Notes under the pieces: generated by a model
What the model was told of the DNA's origin: nothing
The model's database searches: none
What the model saw: the letters and a program-made list of their open reading frames with translations, nothing else
Program-made: the position numbers and the translations under genes
Source of the DNA: Hymenobacter armeniacus
GTDB lineage: Bacteria; Bacteroidota; Bacteroidia; Cytophagales; Hymenobacteraceae
Direction of reading: 5' to 3'
Assembly (NCBI RefSeq): GCF_014699055.1
Contig: NZ_JACXAC010000006.1
Span: 527,803-591,802 of the forward strand
Length of the DNA stretch: 64,000 nucleotides
Shown here: positions 8,186-17,500 of the stretch, piece after piece
Layout of the letters: each line of letters starts with the position of its first letter
Numbering within the stretch: the stretch's first letter is position 1

Positions 8186-9682
8186 TTAATGTTCTGTGGG
8201 CGCCGGCGCTTTCGCGCTCACCGACTGGCCTTTTTTACTGTTGCGGTGGCTGGCGCGCTCCTCCTGAATGTGGCGCAGGTAGTGCGTCACGTCGCCGGTG
8301 GGGTACTTGCCCGAGAAGCAGGCGAAGCAGCTGCCGCCGTGGCCTTTTTCTTCGGCAAACAGCTCCTCCAAATCCGCCAAATCCTGGTAAATCACCTTGT
8401 CGGCCTCGATGTAGCGGCAGATTTCGTCCTCCGTGTAGTTGGCCGCAATGAGCTCGGTGCTCATGGCCATGTCGATGCCGTAGATGCAGGGCGACACAAT
8501 GGGCGGGGCGCTGGAAATAAAATACACCTCGGTGGCTCCGGCGTCGCGCAGCAGCCGCACAATGCGGCGCGACGTGGTGCCGCGCACGATGCTGTCGTCG
8601 ACCACGGCCACTTTTTTGCCTTCCACAAACTCGCGGATGGGGTTCAGCTTTTTCTTCACCACGTCCTCGCGCCCGGCCTGGGTGGCCACGATGAAGGAGC
8701 GGCCCATGTGGTTGTTTTTCACCAGGGCGCGGCGGTAGGGCACGCCGATGGCCTCGGCCAGCCCGGAGGCGGCGAAATAGCCGGAGCTGGGCACGTCAAT
8801 CACCATGTCGGGCCGCAGGCCGGCGTCGGCCACTTTGCGGGCCAGGCGCTTGCCGAGGCGCACCCGCTCGCGGGCCACCAGGCGGCCGTGAATGGTGGAA
8901 TCTTCGCGGGCGAAATAAATCTGCTCGAAAGCGCAAAACGCCTTGGGCAGGGCGTAGGGGTTTTTGAAGTGAACCTGGAAGTTGTTGTCGATGAACACGG
9001 CCTGCCCCGGGCCCACGTTTTTAATGAATTCGAAACCCAGGAAATCGAAGCAGGTGCTTTCCGACGCAAAGGCGTACACGGGCCCGGCGGCGGTGTCGCG
9101 CCGGCCCAGCACCAGCGGCCGGATGCCCAGCGGGTCGGTGAAGGCCAGCAGGCCGTGGCCGGCAATGAGCGTAATGGTGGCGTAGGCGCCCTTCACCAGC
9201 TCCTGGGTGGTTTCCACGGCGTCGAAAATGTCGACCACGGAGAGGTGGTCCAGGTCTTTCACGCGCAGCTCCGAGGCGAAGGTGTACATGATGAGTTCCA
9301 GGTCGTTGGTGGTTTTGGGCAGCACGTGGTACTGGTCGTGCAGGCGCTTGGCCACCTCGCGAAAGTTGATGACGTTGCCGTTGTGCACCATGGCCAGCCC
9401 GAAGGGGTAGCTGGTGGTGAAGGGCTGGGCCAGGTTCGAGTCGTTGGCGCCCTGCGTGGTGTAGCGCACGTGGCCGATGCCGCTATTGCCCTTGAGCTTC
9501 TTCACGTGCTTTTTCTTGAACACGTCGTTCACCAGCCCCTGCCCCTTGTGCAGGTGGAAAGCCATGCCGTCGAAGGTGGCAATGCCGGCCGCATCCTGCC
9601 CGCGGTGCTGCAGGGCGGTGAGGCCCACCACCATGTCGGCCACTACATCATCGGGACCGTGAAAACCTACTATTCCGCACAT
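8186..9682 (-). CDS. purF: Amidophosphoribosyltransferase
   Basis: 498 residues. It catalyses the first committed step of purine synthesis, PRPP plus glutamine to phosphoribosylamine. The N-terminal Ntn glutaminase begins MCGIVGF, so Cys2 becomes the catalytic nucleophile after Met removal; LQHRGQDAAGIAT and RYTTQG follow. The C-terminal phosphoribosyltransferase domain has the PRPP loop VAVVDDSIVRGTTSRRIV. C-terminal CFACFSGKYPTGD cysteines are consistent with, but do not prove, a cluster-binding form. It lies 12 bp after purN, so the two are probably co-transcribed. Confidence 0.96.
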   Translation of the reverse strand: MCGIVGFHGPDDVVADMVVGLTALQHRGQDAAGIATFDGMAFHLHKGQGLVNDVFKKKHVKKLKGNSGIGHVRYTTQGANDSNLAQPFTTSYPFGLAMVHNGNVINFREVAKRLHDQYHVLPKTTNDLELIMYTFASELRVKDLDHLSVVDIFDAVETTQELVKGAYATITLIAGHGLLAFTDPLGIRPLVLGRRDTAAGPVYAFASESTCFDFLGFEFIKNVGPGQAVFIDNNFQVHFKNPYALPKAFCAFEQIYFAREDSTIHGRLVARERVRLGKRLARKVADAGLRPDMVIDVPSSGYFAASGLAEAIGVPYRRALVKNNHMGRSFIVATQAGREDVVKKKLNPIREFVEGKKVAVVDDSIVRGTTSRRIVRLLRDAGATEVYFISSAPPIVSPCIYGIDMAMSTELIAANYTEDEICRYIEADKVIYQDLADLEELFAEEKGHGGSCFACFSGKYPTGDVTHYLRHIQEERASHRNSKKGQSVSAKAPAPTEH

Positions 9683-9694
9683 ATCAAAGGGGGG

Positions 9695-10363
9695 TTATTT
9701 CTGGTCAATTAAGCCGTATTGCTTGCTGGTAATGAGCCACGCCAGCGTTCGGGCGTACAGTTCGTGTTCCACCGCCAGGCCGCGGCGCTCCACCTCGGCC
9801 AGGGTATCGGCCCCGCGCAAATCCACGGTTTGCTGGGCGAGGATGGGGCCGGTATCGAGCCCTTCGTCAACCAGGTGCACGGTGATTTTGGTTTCGGGCA
9901 GCTGGTTCTCAAACGCCCATTCGTAGGCGTGCAGGCCCTGGTGCTGGTGGGTGTCGGCGGGGTGAATGTTGAGAATGCGGCCCGCGAAGGGCTGAATGAA
10001 GGCCGGCGACAGAATGCGCATGTAGCCCGCCAGCACCACCACATCGGGCCGGTACTGCTGCAGCAGCGCCGCCGCGTCGGCATCGAATGCTTCGCGCTTG
10101 CGGCCCTGGCTGGGCAGCGAGGCCACCGGGCAGCCCTGCTCGGCGGCAAAGGCCAGGCCGGGCGCATCGGGCTTGTTGCTGAAGACCACCACCACTTCGG
10201 CCAGGTCTTTCAGCACGCCGGTTTTGGTGGCTGCCACCAGCGCCAGCATGTTGGAGCCGCGGCCCGACAGCAGGATGGCCAGGCGGACCTTCCTCCCCCC
10301 CGCCCCCTCGCCAAACGAAAGGGCCGACTGCTTGAATTGCTCAAAAGAGGCGAGGAGCTTCAT
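9695..10363 (-). CDS. purN: Phosphoribosylglycinamide formyltransferase with repeat-derived N-terminal extension
   Basis: 222 residues from the ATG at 10361-10363. It transfers a formyl group from 10-formyl-THF to glycinamide ribonucleotide. The core starts at VRLAILLSGRGSNMLAL; the catalytic region appears as NIHPADTHQHQGLHAYEWA with the later HLVDEGLDTGPIL. Before the core is an unusual 30-residue extension containing ALSFGEGAGGRK. Its DNA resembles the palindromic repeat found between purF and purM, so a repeat copy seems to have been absorbed into the reading frame. An alternative TTG start overlaps the purD stop. Confidence 0.9.
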   Translation of the reverse strand: MKLLASFEQFKQSALSFGEGAGGRKVRLAILLSGRGSNMLALVAATKTGVLKDLAEVVVVFSNKPDAPGLAFAAEQGCPVASLPSQGRKREAFDADAAALLQQYRPDVVVLAGYMRILSPAFIQPFAGRILNIHPADTHQHQGLHAYEWAFENQLPETKITVHLVDEGLDTGPILAQQTVDLRGADTLAEVERRGLAVEHELYARTLAWLITSKQYGLIDQK

Positions 10364-10386
10364 CAGTTTCAGTTGGGCTTCTGGTC

Positions 10387-11679
10387 TCAATTTACGGCGC
10401 TGGCGGTTAGCACCGGCGCGGGGCGCTGGGCAATGTCGGGGCGGAAGTAGGCGCCTTCGAAGGTGACGCGGGCGCAGGCGTCGTAGGCGCGGGCGGTGGC
10501 TTCTTCCAGGTCGCGCCCGTGGGCGGTGAGCACGAGCACGCGGCCGCCGTTGGTCACCAGCTGGCCGGCATCATTGCGCCGGGTGGCGCCGTGGTAGGCG
10601 CGCACGTCGGCCGGCAGGTGGTCGAGGCCGGAGATGGGGAAGCCGGTGGGAAACGTCGGCGCCGGGTAGCCGCCCGAAGCCAGTACCACGCCCACAAACG
10701 CGCCCGGCCGCTGCCGCACGCCCTGCTGGGCCAGGCTGCCATCCAGCGTCGCCTCAATGAGCGTGAGCAGGCTGCTGTCCAGCGCGGGCAGCAGGACTTC
10801 GGCCTCGGGGTCGCCGAGGCGCACGTTGTATTCCAGCAGCTTGGGGCCGCTGGGCGTGAGCATGATGCCGAAATAGAGAAAGCCCCGGAATGCAAACTGC
10901 TCCCGTTGCAGCCCTCGTAGCGTGGGGTCCACAATGTCGCGCCGGACGGCGGCCAGCACGTTGTCGTCGGCGAAGGGCACGGGGCAGTAGGCACCCATGC
11001 CGCCGGTGTTGGGGCCCTGGTCGCCGGCCAGCAGCTGCTTGTGGTCTTGCGAAGTGGCCAGCAGGCGGATGGTGATGCCATCGGTGAGGCCGATGATGCT
11101 GATTTCGGGGCCGGTCAGCTTTTCTTCGAGCAGAAAAGAAAACCAGCCCGAATAGCTCGCTTGCAGGTCATCGAAAGCGGCCTCGGCTTCGGCCGGCGAC
11201 GAGCACACGTATACGCCCTTGCCGGCGGCCAGGCCGTCGTACTTCACCACCACGTGCCCGCCCAGCTCGGCCGCTTTGGCGCGAGCGGCCGCAATGTTGT
11301 CGCTCCGAAACGGCCAGGCCTGCGCCGTGGCCACGCCGTGGCGGCGCATGAACTCCTTGCTCCACACCTTCGAGCTTTCCAGCCGCGCCGCCGAGCGGGT
11401 CGGGCCAAACACCCGGATGTCGGAACCGGCAAAGAAGTCGGCGATGCCGGCCGCCAACGGCGCTTCGGGGCCCACCACGATGAGCGTGGAGTCCTGGGCC
11501 TGGGCATAGGCCCGCACCGCTTCAAAATCGAGCGGGTTGAAGCCCAACTGGCTGTTCGGGATGCTGGCGTTGCCGGGCAGCACGTGCACCGTGGCCCCGT
11601 CGCGGGTCAGCTTTTCGGCCAGGGCGTGCTCGCGCGCGCCGGAGCCAAGGAGCAAAACGTTTTTTGAGGTGGTCAACAT
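10387..11679 (-). CDS. purD: Phosphoribosylamine-glycine ligase
   Basis: 430 residues, the family's normal length. It joins phosphoribosylamine and glycine using ATP, the second step of purine synthesis. The N-terminal Rossmann-like start NVLLLGSGAREHALAEKL, the IVVGPEAPLAAGI segment, the ATP-grasp GHVVVKYDGLAAGKGVYVC and the metal-binding LLEYNVRLGDPEAEVLLP are all present. The stop TGA overlaps a possible upstream TTG of purN, and the SnoaL-like gene ends only 18 bp upstream, indicating a tight operon. Confidence 0.96.
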   Translation of the reverse strand: MLTTSKNVLLLGSGAREHALAEKLTRDGATVHVLPGNASIPNSQLGFNPLDFEAVRAYAQAQDSTLIVVGPEAPLAAGIADFFAGSDIRVFGPTRSAARLESSKVWSKEFMRRHGVATAQAWPFRSDNIAAARAKAAELGGHVVVKYDGLAAGKGVYVCSSPAEAEAAFDDLQASYSGWFSFLLEEKLTGPEISIIGLTDGITIRLLATSQDHKQLLAGDQGPNTGGMGAYCPVPFADDNVLAAVRRDIVDPTLRGLQREQFAFRGFLYFGIMLTPSGPKLLEYNVRLGDPEAEVLLPALDSSLLTLIEATLDGSLAQQGVRQRPGAFVGVVLASGGYPAPTFPTGFPISGLDHLPADVRAYHGATRRNDAGQLVTNGGRVLVLTAHGRDLEEATARAYDACARVTFEGAYFRPDIAQRPAPVLTASAVN

Positions 11680-11697
11680 GGGGAAGCCTGTAGCGGC

Positions 11698-12081
11698 TTA
11701 GCTGATGTCTTGAATGGAAATAATCTGGCCGTGGGCAAAGCGGAAAACGGACTTGCCCTGCAAGCGCAGGGTGTCACCAGGCTTCAAGCCGTTCGGAAAT
11801 GCAAGGGCCGCCACGCCGGTGTAGTCAATGGCCACTTCCACCTGGTCATCGGTCACCTGCCACTCGGTGGCCCGCTGTTCCCGCTGCGAGAAATACGGCA
11901 ACGCCTGTTCGGCTTGTTGCCGGAAGCTCTCTTTGCCGGTGGTGGTGAGATTCACGGCGCCGTCGGCAATGTTCTGAAACACCACGTCGTCGTGCAGGGG
12001 CGCAAGCATGCCGTCCACATCAAAGCGGTTGTACGCTGCGATGTAGGCTTCAACCAGCTGCTTCTGTTCCGTGGCATTCAT
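11698..12081 (-). CDS. SnoaL/NTF2-like protein embedded in the purine operon
   Basis: 127 residues and no signal peptide, so cytoplasmic. The opening VEAYIAAYNRFDVDGMLAPL followed by HDDVVFQNIADG is the standard first helix and strand of a nuclear-transport-factor-2/SnoaL-like fold. Later come AIDYTGVAALAFPNGLKPGD and FRFAHGQIISIQD. It lies 15 bp after the purC/E fusion and 18 bp before purD, all on one strand, so it is almost certainly co-transcribed with purine genes. No purine enzyme of this fold is known; the role is unknown. Confidence 0.8.
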   Translation of the reverse strand: MNATEQKQLVEAYIAAYNRFDVDGMLAPLHDDVVFQNIADGAVNLTTTGKESFRQQAEQALPYFSQREQRATEWQVTDDQVEVAIDYTGVAALAFPNGLKPGDTLRLQGKSVFRFAHGQIISIQDIS

Positions 12082-12096
12082 CAGGGGTGGGGTTGC

Positions 12097-13503
12097 TTAC
12101 AGTGCCCGCAGCTCCTCGTCCGCTGCTTTCAGCCGGGCTTTGGTGGCATTGAGTTCTTGGCGCAGGCGCTCGCGCAGCCGGGGCAGGTTCAGGGCGCGCA
12201 GGGCGGCCTGGGCGGCGTTGTCGGGGCGCACCGCGGTGAGGCTGGGCGTGCCGCTGGGCACGAGGGCCAGCGAGCTCAGGCTCAGGGCCAGCTCGGCGTA
12301 GTCCTGGTAGGGCGGGCACGAAATCACGGGCACGTTCACGGTGGCCGCCAGGGCGCCGCCGAGGCCGGCCACGGCGAGGACGACGCCGGGCTCCAGGCTG
12401 TTGTTCCAGATTTCGGCCATGCCGGCAAGGGCTTCGCCGAAGTTAAGGGCCGAAGCCACGCGCAACTGGGTGAAGACGTCGTAGCCGTCGAACTGCCGGC
12501 GGAGTTGCTCGCAATGCTCCTTGTCGGCCGGCGAGTCCATCACAATGTTCACCCAGGCGTCCTTCATCAGGCCGGCCTGCACGAGGTTGGCCAGCATGCG
12601 GGCGCGGGCGTCCTGGCGGCCGGTGTGGGGGGCGTCGGGGCCGTGGGTGTCGGCCGTGGGCAGGGCCTCGCCGGTGATGCGCTGATAGATGTCGAGGTAG
12701 CGGCGGCTGGCTTCCTGCGCTACTTCCGGGGTGAGGGCGCGCGGGTACTGGCCGTCTTTTTTGTTGGCAATGAGCCACTGACGGACGTACTCCTTGTCCA
12801 TTTGCTCGGCCGTTTCGGGGTTCTTGGCGTAGTCCTCTGCCGCCCAGAAGCGGGAGGAGTCCGGCGTGTGCATCTCGTCGATGAGAATCAGCTTGCCGTT
12901 CAGCAGGCCAAACTCGTACTTGGTATCGACCAGAATGATGCCCTTTTCGGCCAGCAGCTGCGAGCCCACGGCAAAGAGCATCTGGGCTTTCACGGCCATT
13001 TGGTCGTACAGCTCCTTCGTCACCCAGCCTTCGCTCACCAGGTTGTCGGGCGTGATTTCGCGGTCCGATTCCTCCTTCGTCGTCGGCGTCACGATGGCCT
13101 GCGGGAAGGGCTGGTGCTTGGTCATCCCATCGGGCACGGTCACGCCCGAAAACGTGCGCTGGCCGGCCTGGTAGCCGCGCCACATCGAGCCCGTCAGGTA
13201 CTGGCGCACCACCATTTCCACCTTAATGGGCGCGGCCTCCTTCACCAGCATGGCGTTGGCGTCCACAAGTTTGATGACGTGGTTCGGAATGATGTGGGCC
13301 GTCTTTTCAAACCAGAAGTTGGCCAGGCCATTCAGCACGGCGCCTTTGTGCGGGATGGCCGTTTCGAGCACGCTGTCGAAGGCCGAGAGGCGGTCCGTCA
13401 CGATGATGAGGCGGTCGCCACTGGGCGCGCGCAGGCTGTCGCGCACCTTGCCCCGGTGTAGCAATGGAAGTTGAGGAGTGGCGAAGTGGGTGAGGGTGTT
13501 CAT
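12097..13503 (-). CDS. purC: SAICAR synthase fused to a degenerate PurE-like (PAICS-type) domain
   Basis: 468 residues. Residues 1-310 are a PurC domain: LLHRGKVRD, TDRLSAFDSVL, NGLANFWFEKT, VVRQYLTGSMWRGY, KGIILVDTKYEFG and DEMHTPDSSRFW. It ligates CAIR and aspartate with ATP. Residues 317-468 align by eye with the class II AIR carboxylase half of animal PAICS (for example VMDSPADKEHCEQL, VAVAGLGGALAA, PVISCPP, and a final charged helix). However, the active-site SAHK reads SALN (351-354) and GSxSD reads DSPAD. The catalytic His is absent, so the second domain is probably not a working carboxylase and may be structural or regulatory. Confidence 0.9.
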   Translation of the reverse strand: MNTLTHFATPQLPLLHRGKVRDSLRAPSGDRLIIVTDRLSAFDSVLETAIPHKGAVLNGLANFWFEKTAHIIPNHVIKLVDANAMLVKEAAPIKVEMVVRQYLTGSMWRGYQAGQRTFSGVTVPDGMTKHQPFPQAIVTPTTKEESDREITPDNLVSEGWVTKELYDQMAVKAQMLFAVGSQLLAEKGIILVDTKYEFGLLNGKLILIDEMHTPDSSRFWAAEDYAKNPETAEQMDKEYVRQWLIANKKDGQYPRALTPEVAQEASRRYLDIYQRITGEALPTADTHGPDAPHTGRQDARARMLANLVQAGLMKDAWVNIVMDSPADKEHCEQLRRQFDGYDVFTQLRVASALNFGEALAGMAEIWNNSLEPGVVLAVAGLGGALAATVNVPVISCPPYQDYAELALSLSSLALVPSGTPSLTAVRPDNAAQAALRALNLPRLRERLRQELNATKARLKAADEELRAL

Positions 13504-13546
13504 TGAGCGACGTTTCTGCAGGGCTGGTTCTGGGCGAGAAAGGGGA

Positions 13547-14524
13547 CTACTTCTGAGTGGCTAATTCCGCCGCGGGTGTGGCGGCACTGCGCGCGTGGGC
13601 AATGTGCGCCACGATGTTCTTAAAAATGCGAAGCCCCTCCCCTTCCTCACCGGCGTGGGGGTTTTGGCGCCGGCGCCGCGCCCAGTCCGGGTGGTTGTAG
13701 GCCGACAAAAACGCCTCGGGGTGCGGCATCAGGCCAAACACCTGGCCCGTGGGGTCCGTCAGGCCGGCGCAGTTCAGGGCCGCGCCGTTGGGGTTGAAGG
13801 GGTACACGTGGGTGCCGTCGCCGTTGGCGTCGAGGTAGCTCAGGCAGTTGAGGCCGCTGGCTTCGATGCGCTGCTGCAGGGCGGCGTCCGGAATCACGAG
13901 GCGGCCTTCGCCGTGGCGCACGGGCACCTCCAGCGTGTCGATGCCTGTGAGGAAGGGCGTGGTGGTGTTGGGGTTCACGCGCAGCGTCACCCACCGGTCT
14001 TCGTAGCGGCCGCTGGCGTTGTGGGTCAGGGTCACTTCGGGGGTCACGTTGCCGCCCAGGTTGGGCAGCAGGCCCAGCTTCACGAGCACCTGAAAGCCGT
14101 TGCAGATGCCGAGCACAAACTTGCCGTCGGCGATGAACTGCCGGATGTCGTCGAGCAGCGTGCGGCCATTGGCGCCGGTCTGGCGGTAGCGCAGCTTATT
14201 GGCCAGCACCACGCCCGAGCCCAGGTCGTCGCCGAAGGAAAAGCCGCCGGGGAAGTTCAGAACATCAAAATCGTGGATGCTCACTTGCCCGTGCAGCACT
14301 TGGTTGAGGTGCACGATGGTGGGCTCGGCGCCCGCCAGACGATAGGCGGCCGCAAATTCTTCTTCGCAGTTGATGCCAAAGCCGGTCAGAATCAGGGCGC
14401 GCACGGCGGCGGAGGCACCGCCGGCCTGGGTTTGTGCTTCCGATTGAACTTTATGTGCTGCCTCCTGGGCTTCTTGTACCATTTCTAAAGTGTTTTGGGC
14501 CGATGGGTTGTCGTCTTGTGCCAT
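13547..14524 (-). CDS. purQ: FGAM synthase glutaminase subunit (PurQ-like, extended)
   Basis: 325 residues, longer than the usual 220-230 because of a 40-residue Gln/Ala-rich N-terminus and extra segments. It supplies ammonia from glutamine to PurL. The class I amidotransferase core starts at ALILTGFGINCEEEFAAAYR. The nucleophile elbow is FVLGICNGFQVL and the His-Glu pair is in LMPHPEAF. The length and the DLGSGVVLANKL region resemble the C-terminal glutaminase domain of large PurL, as if that domain were split off. Its ATG shares a base with the purL stop (TAATG), implying translational coupling. Confidence 0.9.
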   Translation of the reverse strand: MAQDDNPSAQNTLEMVQEAQEAAHKVQSEAQTQAGGASAAVRALILTGFGINCEEEFAAAYRLAGAEPTIVHLNQVLHGQVSIHDFDVLNFPGGFSFGDDLGSGVVLANKLRYRQTGANGRTLLDDIRQFIADGKFVLGICNGFQVLVKLGLLPNLGGNVTPEVTLTHNASGRYEDRWVTLRVNPNTTTPFLTGIDTLEVPVRHGEGRLVIPDAALQQRIEASGLNCLSYLDANGDGTHVYPFNPNGAALNCAGLTDPTGQVFGLMPHPEAFLSAYNHPDWARRRRQNPHAGEEGEGLRIFKNIVAHIAHARSAATPAAELATQK

Positions 14525-17500
14525 TACACAGCGGGCGGGTGGTTGAGGTGGGCCACTTCGCCCACGCCCAGCAGCTGATTCACCGGCCCGTTGCTCCAGA
14601 TGCTGCGCAAGGTGGCCGCATCGGCCGAAATCACCGTGCTGCCCGCGTGCCGCACCAGCAGCCGCGCTTCTTTGGTTACCAGGCCCAGGCGGGTGGCCCG
14701 CTGGCCCAGCAGCTGCTCAAACGCCACCACGTCTTCGGGCGCCACCGTGGCCAGGAAGCGCGAGTGCGATTCTGAAAACAGCTGCACCGGCAGCGGCAGG
14801 CCCGTGGCGGGCAGCTCAATGCTGGCGCCGCAGTCGTAGCCGAAGGTGCACTCGGCCAGGGCCACGGCCAGGCCGCCGTCGCTCAGGTCGTGGCAGGACT
14901 GAATCAGGTGCTGGTCGTTGGCCTGGCCCACGAGGGTGTACAGCGCCTTGGCTTTCTCGAAATCAACCTTGGGCACGTTGGCGCCCAGCTGGCCGTGCAG
15001 GGCGTAGTATTCGGAGCCGCCCAACTCGTCGTAGGTTTCGCCCAGCAGGTACACCACATCATCGGCCTGCTTGAAGTCGGAGGTGATGGCGCGGCGCACG
15101 TCTTCCATCTTGGCCGTCATCGAGTAGAGCACGGTGGGAGGCACCGAAATCTTCACGCCGTCGGCCTTGAAGTCGTTTTTCATCGAGTCCTTACCGCTGG
15201 TGAGCGGGATGCAGTAGGCCGCCGTGGCGTCGCGCAGGGCCTCGCACATGCGCACCAGCTTGGCCAGTTTCTGCTTGCCGTCGGAGTTCGTCGTGGCGTC
15301 GTACACCGAATCGGGTACGCAGAAATTGTCGTTTACCGACCAGAAAATGCCGTCGCCGGGCGTCAGGTTCGGCAGCTTGCCGCCCACCGCAATAATCTGG
15401 CGCACGGCCTCGTCAAACGAGCCGGCCGACATGTGGTAGGCGTCCAAATCGCCGTAGCGCGGCAGGATGCCGTTGCTCACGGCCACGCCCTCCCAGCTCT
15501 CGAAATTGAAGCGCACCACGGCCGCGTCCTGCGGGGCTTGGCCGGTGGCGCCCATCAGGGGCTTCACAATGGTGCGGCCCTTCACCTCGTGGTCGTACTG
15601 CCGAATGACCGACTCGCGCGAGCAGATATTGAGCGAGCCCAGCAGCTGGCCCAGCGTGGGGGTGTAGTCGGTAGCAGCCGGAATCTCCGGCTCCGCAGCG
15701 GCGGGTTTGGTCCACTCCGCTTCCAGGATTTTGCGCGGCACGCCCTCGTGCAAAAACTCCATGTTCAGCCGGGCCACCGGGGCGCCATCGAAGCGCACGT
15801 CCAGGAAACCGTCGGCGGTGAAGTAGCCGATGTCCGTCAGCTCCACCTCCATTTCCTGGCCCAGCGCCAGCAAGTCGGCCATCTTGCCGGGCTCCACCAC
15901 CAGCGTAAACCGCTCCTGCGACTCGCTCACGAAAATCTCCCAGGGCCGCAGGCCGGGGTATTTCAGCGGCACGCGCTCCAGCTCCACCACTGCGCCGCCC
16001 GAGATGCCGGCCAGCTCGCCTACGGACGATGAGAGGCCGCCCGCGCCGTTGTCAGTGCTGCATTTCAGCAGGCCGCGGCGGGCCGCCAGCAGCAGGAAAT
16101 CCATCGCCAGCTTCTGGGTGATGGGCGAGCCGATTTGCACGGCTGTGGCGGGCGCGGTTTCGTCTAGCTCAATCGAGGAGAACGTAGCTCCGTGAATACC
16201 GTCCTTACCTACCCGGCCACCGGCCATGATGATACGGTCGCCGGCATCGATAATTTTCTCCCAGGAGTCTTTGCCCGCGAATTGCATGGGCATCACCGCG
16301 CCGGTGCCGCAATACACCAGCGGCTTGCCGGCGTACCGGTCGTCGAACACAATGGCGCCGTTCACCGTCGGCACGCCCGACTTGTTGCCGCCGTCCTCAA
16401 TGCCCTTGCGCACGCCTTCCAGAATGCGGCGCGGGTGCAGCTGCCCGGTCAGCAGCGGCCCGTCGTACTGCGGGTTGCCGAAGCACAGCACGTTGGTGTT
16501 GAACAGCAGCCGCGCCCCCCCAATGCCGGTGGCCAGCGGGTCGCGGTTGTTGCCCAAAATGCCTGTGATGGCCCCGCCGTAGGGGTCAATGGCCGAGGGC
16601 GAGTTGTGCGTTTCCACCTTCCACACAAACAGCGAATCGGGGTTGATGCGCACCGCGCCGGCGTTGTCCGAAAACACCTTAATCAGCCAGTCGTTGCCGT
16701 TGGCGCGCAGTTTGCGGTCCACTTCCGACGTGGCGTTTTTGATGTATGTTTTGAAGAGCGAATCAATCTGCTTTTCCTCGCCCGTTTCGGTGTCCTTGTA
16801 ATTGATAATGGCCGCAAACTCCTTGTGCTTGCAGTGCTCCGACCACGTTTGGGCAATGATTTCCAGCTCGCAGTCGGTGGGGTCGGCGGGCAGGGCGGCG
16901 GCCTTCCGCTCCTCTTGTGTCTCAGGGGCAGCGAAGTAGTCGCGCACGGCGCGCATTTCCTCCAGGTTCAGCGCGTAGATGTTCTCCTTCGAGAGCTGCA
17001 GCAGCTCCGCGTCGCTCAGACCAGTGAGCGAAACAACCTCGGTAATGGCTTCGGCGCCGCCCCCGGGGCGCGGCGTGTAGTCGCGGATGCCATCGGCCAC
17101 GCGGCCCACTTCCAGCCAGTTGATGAGCTTGTTGCCGAGCAGCTCTTCGGCAATGCGGCGCAGGTCGTCGGCCGGTAGGTCGTTTTCGAGCAGGTAGAGC
17201 TTCTTGCTGAAGATGTGCTGGGTGTGCACGTCCAGCGGCTCGTTCAGCAGGTCGGCCAGGGCGTTTTGGGCCGAGGTGCCTTCGTCGTCGGTCACGCCAG
17301 GGCGGCGGGCCTCCAGGATGTAAGTGGCGTAGCCATCGGCGCCGCTCAACTCGTTCAAGCGCACCTCATGCAGCACCGGGTCGGCGAGGCAGCGGGTGGC
17401 GAAGTCCCGCAGCTGGGTTTCGCTGAGGGGGTAGCGCACCGTGTAGAGGGCGGCGCTGCGCACGCGGCCGGTGCGCAGGCCCAGGTGGCGGGCGGCGGCT

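Noticed and set aside
8174..9712. A 512-codon plus-strand frame across purF
   Set aside because: It is a mirror of purF with no domain features; purF is unambiguous.
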